Positions 6,873 to 13,004 of a DNA stretch of 17,021 bases are shown here, in pieces (within the stretch, counting starts at the first letter, position 1; the number at the start of each line of letters is the position of its first letter). The DNA comes from Nitrososphaera sp. (GTDB lineage Archaea; Thermoproteota; Nitrososphaeria; Nitrososphaerales; Nitrososphaeraceae), in assembly GCA_022545875.1 (NCBI GenBank), contig JAKEIF010000241.1:1-17021 (forward strand), given 5' to 3'. Below the pieces are notes generated by a model. It saw nothing but the letters and a program-made list of their open reading frames with translations. It ran no database searches and was not told the origin of the DNA. The position numbers and the translations under genes were made by a program.

Positions 6873-7110
6873 TCAAATATTTGAACTCCTCGTCGTGTCT
6901 TTTGCACAAATATAATATCAACTTGAATCCGTCAAAATCAAACACTTCTTTTGCGGTTTTCTGGTAGCCAGTATCAGCCCTTGCTTCGTAGTAATCCGGC
7001 TCTTCTGTCTCTTTGATGACCAGATACACATCCGCATTGTCAAAGCAGCCTGTCGCCTGGCAAAAAGGTGTGGCACTTTTTTCCCTCTGATTCTCAGTCG
7101 ACCTTATCAT
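6811..7110 (-). CDS. Small putative zinc-binding protein, function unknown
   Basis: The product is 99 residues with a C-x4-C pair (C17, C22) and a later C-x2-H pair (C69, H72), enough for one zinc site bridging two halves of a small fold. The middle has alternating strands (DVYLVIKET, FKLILYLCKRH), typical of compact thaumarchaeal proteins with no known function. It starts at the ATG at 7110, with a TATA-like stretch at 7132-7144 upstream. Its last 20 codons overlap the end of the nuclease-like gene tail to tail, so one of the two ends may be shorter or the pair may be antisense-regulated. I do not recognise the family. Confidence 0.6.
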   Translation of the reverse strand: MIRSTENQREKSATPFCQATGCFDNADVYLVIKETEEPDYYEARADTGYQKTAKEVFDFDGFKLILYLCKRHDEEFKYLIKGSELWISKRQSLCCPEMR

Positions 7111-7121
7111 GTTCGATGCTG

Positions 7122-7139
7122 ACTATACGAAGTTATAGT
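7122..7139. repeat. Inverted repeat ACTATA-N6-TATAGT in the promoter of the small zinc protein gene
   Basis: ACTATA (7122-7127) and TATAGT (7134-7139) are exact inverted copies separated by 6 bp. The right arm merges with the TATA-like stretch upstream of the ATG at 7110, so a dimeric regulator bound here would block or alter that promoter. This may be an operator; it could also be chance in an A/T-rich promoter. Confidence 0.35.
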
Positions 7140-7217
7140 ATAAATGAGTTAACCGGAATTAGGTCGATTCGTACTATGGGTCGTTATAGAAGAATCAACG
7201 ACGCCGACTTGACCCCA

Positions 7218-7227
7218 ACTTAAAATA
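7218..7227 (+). promoter_or_regulatory. TATA box for the DUF1326 gene
   Basis: ACTTAAAATA is centred about 26 nt before the ATG at 7249, the leaderless spacing seen at other genes in this window. Confidence 0.55.
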
Positions 7228-7248
7228 CCATCCCGGGTATCAAGAAAC

Positions 7249-7893
7249 ATGGCTTCCGATGTTCCCAGCTGGACTGCTTCTGGAGACTGGTTTGACGTCT
7301 GCAGCTGCACCGTTCCGTGTCCGTGTATTTTTGCGCAGGCTCCAACGAACGGCGAATGCGAAGGCGTGCTTGCGTACCACATCAAAAAGGGCCGGTACGG
7401 CGAAATCCCTCTTGATGGCTTGAACACCCTCGGACTGTCATATTTCAAAGGAAACATCTGGGCAGGCGACACAAAAGCAAGCTTTGCGTTTTATATTGAC
7501 GAGCGAGCTGACGATGATCAAAGACGTGCTCTCCAGCAGATCTTTTCTGGCAAGGCTGGCGGCTTTATGGCCAACTTTGCGAATTTGATTGAAGAGGTTC
7601 GCGGCTCAAATTTTGCTCCGATAAAATTTGAAGTGGCCGACGACCTTGCGTCTTGGAGTGCAACCATACCCGGAAAGGTGGCCGTAGAGGTCGAGGCGCT
7701 TACAGGCCCGATGACTCCGCCGGGCAAACGCGTGCAGACGCTCAACGCCCCTGGAAGCGAAGTAGGACCTGGGACTATTGCCACTTGGGGCAAAGCAAAA
7801 GTAGACGAAGTAAACGCGCCAGAGGTTCGATTCAGCTGGAAGAGGAAAGGAAACTCGAGCAAGCACATTCCGTTTAACTGGACTGGTCCGTAA
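7249..7893 (+). CDS. DUF1326 domain-containing protein
   Basis: The product is 214 residues. The opening (ASGDWFDVCSCTVPCPCIFAQAPT) is the signature of the DUF1326 family: a tryptophan-containing strand followed by a cysteine cluster, here C18, C20, C24 and C26 with C37 nearby. The later blocks, such as YGEIPLDGLN and WAGDTKASFAFYIDERADDDQRRALQQIFSG, also match the family pattern. The cysteine-rich start suggests metal or redox binding, but the function of the family is not known. No signal peptide or membrane helix is present. The gene stands alone with its own promoter; nothing around it indicates a pathway. Confidence 0.85.
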   Translation: MASDVPSWTASGDWFDVCSCTVPCPCIFAQAPTNGECEGVLAYHIKKGRYGEIPLDGLNTLGLSYFKGNIWAGDTKASFAFYIDERADDDQRRALQQIFSGKAGGFMANFANLIEEVRGSNFAPIKFEVADDLASWSATIPGKVAVEVEALTGPMTPPGKRVQTLNAPGSEVGPGTIATWGKAKVDEVNAPEVRFSWKRKGNSSKHIPFNWTGP

Positions 7894-8039
7894 CAACGCG
7901 CTTTAGGATCATTAATCTCACAATTCGCTGATGGCCTCAAGGCCAAAATGAATTAACACGATGGGTAGAGAATACTGCCAGCTGCTTTAAATAGTTGAAT
8001 GGACAGATGACACTTACTCGCGGATATGCGAGTTTCAGC
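7894..8039. other. Intergenic stretch with a small hairpin and a TATA-like box
   Basis: After the DUF1326 stop there is a small perfect hairpin at 7932-7945 (TGGCC, loop TCAA, GGCCA), which may mark a transcript end but is not followed by a plus-strand T tract. TTTAAATA at 7986-7993 looks like a TATA box and would place a transcript start near 8016, ahead of the short ORF at 8040. Confidence 0.35.
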
Positions 8040-8165
8040 ATGGACGTACGGGATCGGCGAGCAATATGCGCGAACTGCGGCACTATTTTGCCTGCATGGG
8101 CGTCGCATGATAATGCCCTCCCCTTCCTTGCTGTTATTTTAAAAAGTCACGAATTTTTCGAATAG
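8040..8165 (+). CDS. Doubtful 41-residue ORF with one zinc knuckle
   Basis: The ORF encodes Met-Asp-Val-Arg-Asp-Arg-Arg-Ala-Ile-Cys-Ala-Asn-Cys-Gly followed by a hydrophobic stretch (LPFLAVILKSHEFFE). A C-x2-C-G knuckle is common in small archaeal zinc proteins, but only one knuckle is present, so this could be a tiny protein, the stub of a decayed zinc-ribbon gene, or chance. TTTAAATA at 7986-7993 could drive it with a leader of about 24 nt. An ATG at 8007 would extend it by 11 codons. It ends 13 bp before the convergent CBS gene. Confidence 0.3.
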   Translation: MDVRDRRAICANCGTILPAWASHDNALPFLAVILKSHEFFE

Positions 8166-8178
8166 CAACTTTTTGCAT

Positions 8179-8637
8179 TCAGGAGCCTAACAACGCTTTC
8201 AGATTGCCAAAGCGGTTCTGTTCATCGGTCAGGATTTTGGCCAGTTTTTTCGTGATATCTGTGAGCGAAATCACACCCTCCATCGACCCGTCCTGCTCTA
8301 CGACAACCAGCCTCTTGATTTTCATTTTTGCCATGACTGCAGCTGCGGTTTCCACAGAGTCGTAGGGTTTGACCGTTATGACGGGGTGGGACATTATGTC
8401 CTTTGCCTTTACTTCTTTGAGCATTCTGCGGCTGGTCGATACTTTTCTCAGGACATCTCTTTCTGTCACTATCCCTACAGGTCTGTTGTTCTTGTTTACC
8501 ATGACAACTGAGCCGACCTTGCTCCTTAGCATTCGCTTGGTCGCGTCGAGGACTGTAGGGTTAGAATCTGCATTTAGGGCGACGATTTTTTTCGCCGACA
8601 TTATTTCGCTTACTGCGCTCATGAATGCTGCCTGCAA
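8179..8637 (-). CDS. Protein of two CBS domains
   Basis: The product is 152 residues made almost entirely of a CBS pair, the adenosyl-nucleotide-sensing module. The first repeat runs from about residue 12 to 70 and contains VGSVVMVNKNNRPVGIVTERDVLR. The second runs from about 80 to 140 and has the typical DIMSHPVITV opening, IKRLVVVEQDGSMEGVISLTDITKKL and the same G-[IV]-[IV]-[ST]-x-x-D ending. Such stand-alone CBS proteins usually bind AMP, ATP or SAM and regulate a partner not evident here. The first ATG (8637) is used; Met6 is also possible. A minus-strand GGTATAAAG at 8669-8677 gives it a promoter separate from the CAP gene upstream, with a leader of about 9 nt. Confidence 0.9.
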   Translation of the reverse strand: MQAAFMSAVSEIMSAKKIVALNADSNPTVLDATKRMLRSKVGSVVMVNKNNRPVGIVTERDVLRKVSTSRRMLKEVKAKDIMSHPVITVKPYDSVETAAAVMAKMKIKRLVVVEQDGSMEGVISLTDITKKLAKILTDEQNRFGNLKALLGS

Positions 8638-8668
8638 GATTTTGACAGTCGTCGTTAATATGAATTCC

Positions 8669-8677
8669 CTTTATACC
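8669..8677 (-). promoter_or_regulatory. TATA box for the CBS-domain gene
   Basis: GGTATAAAG on the minus strand is centred about 36 nt before the ATG at 8637, so the transcript would carry a short leader. It sits between the CAP gene stop (8692) and the CBS gene. Confidence 0.5.
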
Positions 8678-8691
8678 TCGCCCCGCCGATC

Positions 8692-9846
8692 CTATTGACT
8701 TTGAAGTCCTGAATCAATTACTACGGAATAAGACCCGGCCTCAAAAGTCTCATCACTTTCGGTCGCCTTTGCGATTACAGAAATGGTATACACGCCATCG
8801 CCATAAACCGCCCTCGCGAGGTCAAATGAAATGTCGATAGATCCGTTTACATTGCTGTCCCATTCCCTCGCCACAAGCAGCCTGTAGTCATCGGGCTGTT
8901 CGTAGAAGAATCCAGGAGCTAGCGGCTTTGCAATCACCGCTACGAGTTCTCCTCCGGAATATGATAGCATCTGCTTGTTCCGCTCGTAAAGGTCTGGACT
9001 TGGTGTAATGTCATAATAAATTGCCACATGGTCAACAGTGCTGGAATCCAATGCTCCTGAAATCTGCATCACGCCATCGGTCAGGCCAATGTCGAGGTCA
9101 TAATTGTTTTCAAAATTCTGAACCAGCGCCAGATAGTATTCGTCGTATACAATTCCGATGCTGACTTCTGTGCGGTGCTTGTTCAGGATATTGTTCCTGT
9201 GCCCGTCGTCACAGCATTCCTTGTCATTGTACATCATTTCATACTGGAGCTCCTGAATAGTAGTAACGGGATCAATCTTTTCACAATCGTACAGGGTGTT
9301 TTGGACGCACTGTTCATATTGAGTCTTGCTAAAGCCGGCAATTGCAACGTTCTGGCCCACGCTGCCTGTACCTCCGTACCTGGAATAAGTCATGTAGGGC
9401 TTCTCGCCGTTCGACATCCAGTGGGATATCTGCTTGTTCCTAAACACATCCTCAGCATGTACCTGCGCTGCGGCATTTGAGCTGAGCTTCACCGGCTCCA
9501 AGCCAAAAGTGGCCCTGTCGTCGTTTATTAGCTCAAGCGCATGTCTTACCAGCTCGTCTTGGGGCACGACTTTTGGTTCTTGCCGAAAAGGAGGGAGGAT
9601 AGAAATCATGGGCGGCTTGTCCCCTAGGTTTAGCAGCGCCGGAATGGCAGGGGCCAGAAATACAAGGGAGATAACTATGACAATTATCCCTATCGCGACT
9701 GCAGATAGCTTTGTAGCAGAACCTTTTCGGGATTCGATGGCAGATGCATTGACCTTGCCGCACTGCGGGCATGACGAAAAGTACGCGTCATATCTGTAGC
9801 CGCATTCTACACAGTCTACCCAGAGATCAGCTAAGCGAGAACTACC
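8692..9846 (-). CDS. Membrane-anchored CAP/SCP-domain protein with N-terminal zinc ribbon; start codon missing
   Basis: The open frame from 9846 has three parts. First, a zinc ribbon: CVEC-G, then CPQC-G 11 residues on. Then one membrane helix (about residues 47-71 of the frame: VAIGIIVIVISLVFLAP). Then an external CAP/SCP (PR-1-like) domain: HALELINDDRA, His in AAQVHAEDV, ISHWM, GQNVA, the Glu in LQYEMMYND and CCDDGHRNNIL, followed by a beta-rich C-terminal domain. CAP tetrad-type His/Glu residues are in place. The only ATG (9609) would remove the zinc ribbon and helix. Between the in-frame stop at 9847-9849 and the first zinc cysteine there is no ATG, GTG, TTG or near-cognate codon. The 5' end is therefore broken, shifted by an indel, or reached by frameshift from the ORF at 9842-10021. 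Coordinates give the open frame, not a proven start. Confidence 0.75.
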   Translation of the reverse strand, partial: GSSRLADLWVDCVECGYRYDAYFSSCPQCGKVNASAIESRKGSATKLSAVAIGIIVIVISLVFLAPAIPALLNLGDKPPMISILPPFRQEPKVVPQDELVRHALELINDDRATFGLEPVKLSSNAAAQVHAEDVFRNKQISHWMSNGEKPYMTYSRYGGTGSVGQNVAIAGFSKTQYEQCVQNTLYDCEKIDPVTTIQELQYEMMYNDKECCDDGHRNNILNKHRTEVSIGIVYDEYYLALVQNFENNYDLDIGLTDGVMQISGALDSSTVDHVAIYYDITPSPDLYERNKQMLSYSGGELVAVIAKPLAPGFFYEQPDDYRLLVAREWDSNVNGSIDISFDLARAVYGDGVYTISVIAKATESDETFEAGSYSVVIDSGLQSQ

Positions 9847-10021
9847 TCATTGACTGCTTCATGATTCGGAACAATATCCTTTGCAGTTTACGCAGAATTA
9901 CATGCTGCCGTTCAAATAGGTTCTGCTCTTGGCCTCTAGGGATCATATTCTCCCGCTTCCAAATGGCGGCCTTTTTTCCATGGTGCTGACACGCTTTAGT
10001 AATGATTGCATATGGCACCAT
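9842..10021 (-). CDS. 59-residue basic helical protein, function unknown
   Basis: From an ATG at 10021 the frame encodes 59 residues beginning Met-Val-Pro-Tyr-Ala-Ile-Ile-Thr-Lys, with a C-x-H-H cluster (C11, H13, H14) and a long basic helix at the end (RQHVILRKLQRILFRIMKQSMR-like, residues 38-59). The frame also stays open 13 codons upstream with protein-like residues (VTYYPSGN) but without a start. It ends in TAG at 9842-9844, immediately where the CAP frame opens, so it overlaps the CAP gene's 5' end. A minus-strand CATAAAAT at 10068-10075 is a possible TATA box, giving a leader of about 24 nt. It may be a separate small gene or the true N-terminus of the CAP protein. I do not recognise the family. 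Confidence 0.45.
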   Translation of the reverse strand: MVPYAIITKACQHHGKKAAIWKRENMIPRGQEQNLFERQHVILRKLQRILFRIMKQSMR

Positions 10022-10193
10022 ATTCCCACTTGGATAATACGTGACCCTCGGCCCGGATATTCAACCGATTTTATGCAAAATGTAAGTAGACGTGGTTATG
10101 GATATAACAAAGTGCGTTGCAATCAGCTACAATGTAGCCGCAGCATTGCACTGTACTTGAGCTCTTTAATTACTATCGAGCCACTTTTCAAAT
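10022..10193. other. Intergenic region with a two-part inverted repeat
   Basis: No gene is visible in these 172 bp between divergent small genes. TGCAAT (10118-10123) and ATTGCA (10145-10150) form an inverted pair, with GCTA/TAGC nested inside; this could be an operator or a small hairpin. TTTAAT at 10165-10170 is the TATA box of the gene to the right, and CATAAAAT at 10068-10075 may serve the gene to the left. Confidence 0.4.
10165..10170 (+). promoter_or_regulatory. TATA box for the 47-residue zinc ribbon gene
   Basis: TTTAAT is centred about 26 nt before the GTG at 10194. This spacing is the main reason to accept the GTG start of the small gene. Confidence 0.5.
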
Positions 10194-10337
10194 GTGTTCC
10201 GGTGTCCAGACTGCGGCAATGACATGAAAAAGAGAAGTCTTGTCACGCGGCTGGGCGACATTGACGGTTGGACGTGCCGTGCGTGTGATGCCTTTTATGA
10301 CACGAAAGCAGTCAAGCGGGCAATTTTGACTGTCTAG
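10194..10337 (+). CDS. 47-residue zinc ribbon protein
   Basis: A short gene starting with GTG encodes 47 residues with two complete zinc knuckles, CPDCG (C4, C7) and CRAC (C28, C31), 20 residues apart, the spacing of a small zinc ribbon. The connector carries hydrophobic and aromatic residues (GDIDGWTC, FYDTK) and the tail is basic. Such tiny ribbons are common in thaumarchaea and often bind nucleic acids or partner proteins; the role here is unknown. The GTG is favoured by the TATA box 26 nt upstream. It is followed 68 bp later by a membrane protein gene with its own candidate promoter. Confidence 0.7.
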   Translation: MFRCPDCGNDMKKRSLVTRLGDIDGWTCRACDAFYDTKAVKRAILTV

Positions 10338-10405
10338 TTGCATGTAGCTAGTACATACTTGCTTACTCTTAATACGATTCTCCAAGGATCCAGAACAATC
10401 ACGGC

Positions 10406-10921
10406 ATGTACATACTAAACAGACCGATGGAGATCATGATACTGGTCGGACTCAACGCCGCTGTCGGCGCCATACTACTCATGAACGGGCTTTCGACGGG
10501 CGGTGTGGAATTCCCAGCAGGGCTTCCATCGCCAGAGTCTGGAGTATTGTCCATCGTTGGTAGCGTCATGTCTATCCTTGGCGCATTTGAGATACCTCTA
10601 GCACTTGCCTTTTTCGGATCTGCCGGAGGCCTATTCCTTGGGAAGGGCTGGGGCTGGACTTTGTCACGTTCGCTGCAAATAGTAGGAATCGCCTTTGGGT
10701 TTGGCTTCCTCTACGACGCAGGCGCGCTTTTGCAAACGATGGCTCTTTACGTAGCGAGCATGGCAATGAGCGGAGTAGTAATTGGATTTCTCTATGCGCC
10801 TGAGGTCCGGGAATTTTACGGCAAGGCCGCGGTTCCCCACAAGAAGCAGCGGAGAAAGAAAAAGCAAGAAATCTCTGAAGACGAAGAGGATCAAGAACCC
10901 TCTGCCGCAGAAGTCGAATAA
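10406..10921 (+). CDS. Four-helix membrane protein with charged cytoplasmic tail
   Basis: The product is 171 residues with about four membrane helices: residues 9-29, 46-66 with 68-78 possibly continuing, 86-106 and 110-128. A highly charged C-terminal tail follows, first basic (HKKQRRKKKQ) then acidic (EDEEDQEP). The positive cluster right after the last helix suggests the tail is cytoplasmic. The start may be Met1 or Met8. A TTAATAC box at 10369-10375 would give a leader of about 7 nt. No transporter or enzyme signature is seen; the family is not recognised. It is convergent with folE, 28 bp apart. Confidence 0.75.
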   Translation: MYILNRPMEIMILVGLNAAVGAILLMNGLSTGGVEFPAGLPSPESGVLSIVGSVMSILGAFEIPLALAFFGSAGGLFLGKGWGWTLSRSLQIVGIAFGFGFLYDAGALLQTMALYVASMAMSGVVIGFLYAPEVREFYGKAAVPHKKQRRKKKQEISEDEEDQEPSAAEVE

Positions 10922-10949
10922 TCACTCTGCATTCTTGAAGTTAGCGGGC

Positions 10950-11534
10950 TCAGATCTTTCTAATTTCTGACCTGGCATTATAGATAAGCGCCATGACGTG
11001 CTCTCTTATCTCCTTCTCGCCCAGAACGCCTCTATGGGCAATGGTGATAATGGAGCTGTCATTTCTTACACCGCGCATTTTCATGCACAAATGCTCGCCT
11101 TCAGCTATGACCAGAGCCCCCTTCACTCCCATCCTGATCAGCTCGTCTGCCACCTGCTTTGTTAGCCTTTCCTGGATCTGGAGCCTGCGCGAGTACTTTT
11201 CTACAAGCCTTACGAGTTTTGAGACCCCAAATACCTTGCCTGCTGGGACATAAGCGACGTGAATTTTGCCAAAGAACGGCAGCATGTGGTGTTCGCACAT
11301 GCTATAGAACTGGATGTCCTTTGCGACTATTGCATCGGTTTCCTCTGAAAAGCTGACATCAAGCTCTGCGTCCATCCTGGAGCCGCCAAAAATCTCGTCA
11401 TACATGTCTGCGATTCTGTCAGGCGTCCCGACAAGGCCTTCCCTGTCTGGGTTTTCGCCCAACTCAATCAAGAGTTGCCGGACAAGTTTTGCGATCCTTT
11501 TTTTATTTGTCGCGTGGCCTTCTATGGTTGTCAC
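10950..11534 (-). CDS. folE: GTP cyclohydrolase I (type IA)
   Basis: The enzyme opens the imidazole ring of GTP to give 7,8-dihydroneopterin triphosphate, the first step to preQ0 and to pterins. The 194-residue protein has the zinc-site residues: MCEHH (C80, H82, H83) and GEHLCM (C150). Other signatures are TPDRIADMYDEIF, LPFFGKIHVAYVP, GVSKLVRLV and QERLTKQVADEL. It is last in the run queC-queE-folE, starting 6 nt after the queE stop, so this copy most likely serves archaeosine synthesis. QueD, which should act on its product, is not in the window. Confidence 0.95.
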   Translation of the reverse strand: MTTIEGHATNKKRIAKLVRQLLIELGENPDREGLVGTPDRIADMYDEIFGGSRMDAELDVSFSEETDAIVAKDIQFYSMCEHHMLPFFGKIHVAYVPAGKVFGVSKLVRLVEKYSRRLQIQERLTKQVADELIRMGVKGALVIAEGEHLCMKMRGVRNDSSIITIAHRGVLGEKEIREHVMALIYNARSEIRKI

Positions 11535-11540
11535 TATTTT

Positions 11541-12278
11541 CTACCTGACTCCAATTGACTTGTGCAGCTGGGGCACGATGCGGACTTCTCTGTAAATGGG
11601 ATAGACTGCATCGTAAAAGCCAAAAAGCGTTTCCAGGGTTGGCTCATCAATTTTACTACTTGGTTGTATTATAAATCCTGATATATATTCAACCCCTACC
11701 ATGCCGAATATCTTTAGCACTAGGTCTTTGAATTCTTTAAGCTTTGACGAATTTGTTACTACTACTTTGATGTAGGTGATCTTGCCACTGCCTATAGCGA
11801 GCTCTAGGCACTCCAATTCATTTTTTATCAGCGTCGCATGATTCTTGTCGTCAACCGCCTTTGCGTCGCTTAGCTTGAACTCTATCTTGCATATGTCAAT
11901 GTGCGGTAGCACCTTGGCAAACCGGGCAGAGTCGTAACACGAAGATTCGAGGTACGTCCTGATTCCCTTTTCCTTTACGAACTGGGCAAGCTCGACTACG
12001 CCTTCATGCTGGGCAAGGGGCTCGCCTCCCGTAAAATTGACCTTGTACGTGTTTGGTTGCAGCTGCTCAGAGATAAGCGTCTTTGCCTCGTCCATCGAGT
12101 AAATGTCGCCACTTTGCATGGGCAGCGCATAGGGCGTGTCGCACCAGTGACAGCCAAGTGGGCACCCCGCCAGCCTGACAAACATTGTCTTTGTTCCGAC
12201 TAGCATGCCCTCTCCCTCAACGCTTGTAAATATCTCGCTGAGCCTTACTTGCTTAATTCCTTGGGCTGTTCTCTGCAT
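11541..12278 (-). CDS. queE: 7-carboxy-7-deazaguanine synthase, radical SAM
   Basis: This radical-SAM enzyme converts 6-carboxytetrahydropterin to 7-carboxy-7-deazaguanine. The 245-residue protein carries the cluster motif C39-x3-C43-x2-C46 in AGCPLGCHWCDT, preceded by the QueE signature SVEGEGMLVG and followed by NFTGGEP (81-87, SAM binding), YLESSC and QPSSKIDEP. The first ATG overlaps the last 26 bp of queC, indicating coupled translation. It is the middle gene of queC-queE-folE. Confidence 0.95.
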   Translation of the reverse strand: MQRTAQGIKQVRLSEIFTSVEGEGMLVGTKTMFVRLAGCPLGCHWCDTPYALPMQSGDIYSMDEAKTLISEQLQPNTYKVNFTGGEPLAQHEGVVELAQFVKEKGIRTYLESSCYDSARFAKVLPHIDICKIEFKLSDAKAVDDKNHATLIKNELECLELAIGSGKITYIKVVVTNSSKLKEFKDLVLKIFGMVGVEYISGFIIQPSSKIDEPTLETLFGFYDAVYPIYREVRIVPQLHKSIGVR

Positions 12279-12972
12279 AACGGGTCTTATCCTCTATCCG
12301 TGCAGTAATGAATGAAACTTTCCTATTTATACACGATTCGCAACGTCCGCAGTGGATGTAGCCTGCCCCTGACTTTACGCCGTCCGTGTAGCAACTCCAT
12401 GTCTGAAAGATCTTGTCGCCAAGTATATCGTAGCCTTTGCGTACAAGCGCAGGCTTGTCAAGCTTTTCTGTGGCCGGCGACGTTATTTGTATGCCCTCGC
12501 GCCGACCCGAAGAGATGCTGTCCGCCTCGGCTAGGTTCAGGGCCTCGGCAAGCGAATGCGCAAATTCCGGCCGACAATCTGGATAGCTTGGGATATCCCC
12601 GAGGTGAGCACCATATGCGACTTTCTTTGCCCCGATACTCATGGCCCAGGCACTTGCTATGGTGATAAATACCGCATTTCTGATCGGAACAACAAGGCTC
12701 TGCTCAAAATCTCTCGGCAACTCTTGGCCGGCATCTGTAAGCGCGTTGCTCTTGCCGTAAAGTGATCTCATGAATCCGATGTCAACGACTCGGTGATCGA
12801 CTGCCCTCAGGATTTTAGAAAAGCGACGGGATCGGGTCACTTCCCTTCTTGCGCGCTGGCCATACGCGAACGTGATCATGTAGATGTCGTACCTTTGCCC
12901 GAGGGCTGCCGCATAGCAAACGGAATCCATGCCTCCGCTAACGATGCAAACGGCCTTGCCAGATTTTGGCAA
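12253..12972 (-). CDS. queC: 7-cyano-7-deazaguanine (preQ0) synthase
   Basis: QueC uses ATP and ammonia to turn 7-carboxy-7-deazaguanine into preQ0, which archaeal TGT inserts at tRNA position 15 for archaeosine. The 239-residue protein has the PP-loop SGGMDS (12-17), VPIRNAVF, YGAHLGD, and the zinc site C194 with C208-G-R-C211-x2-C214. No ATG lies near the PP-loop start; a TTG at 12972 fits both the family start and the TATA box at 12997-13004, about 28 nt upstream. It heads the operon and is divided from the cupin gene by 27 bp. Confidence 0.93.
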   Translation of the reverse strand: MPKSGKAVCIVSGGMDSVCYAAALGQRYDIYMITFAYGQRARREVTRSRRFSKILRAVDHRVVDIGFMRSLYGKSNALTDAGQELPRDFEQSLVVPIRNAVFITIASAWAMSIGAKKVAYGAHLGDIPSYPDCRPEFAHSLAEALNLAEADSISSGRREGIQITSPATEKLDKPALVRKGYDILGDKIFQTWSCYTDGVKSGAGYIHCGRCESCINRKVSFITARIEDKTRYAENSPRN

Positions 12973-12996
12973 CAGGTTGAACGGGCTTTGCTGAGA

Positions 12997-13004
12997 CTAT
13001 TAAA
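12997..13004 (-). promoter_or_regulatory. TATA box for the queC-queE-folE operon
   Basis: TTTAATAG on the minus strand is centred about 28 nt before the TTG of queC. It overlaps the stop codon and last residue of the cupin gene, so the operon promoter lies at the very end of its upstream neighbour. I see no preQ1-type riboswitch in front of queC; the leaderless spacing leaves no room for one. Confidence 0.55.

Noticed and set aside
7103..7136. loxP-like recombination site
   Set aside because: Only one 13-bp arm matches; the position where the second arm should be has no similarity, and no recombinase gene is present.
9905..9925. GTTCAAAT resembling a tRNA T-loop
   Set aside because: The flanking bases cannot form a 5-bp T-stem and no acceptor or anticodon arm is found around it.
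9771..9989. Plus-strand 72-codon ORF opposite the 59-residue ORF
   Set aside because: Residue content is not protein-like (scattered Cys, Ser and Arg) and no promoter or start signal supports it.
10188..10385. Minus-strand 65-codon ORF over the 47-residue zinc ribbon gene
   Set aside because: The plus strand carries two full zinc knuckles and a TATA box; the minus frame has no recognisable pattern.
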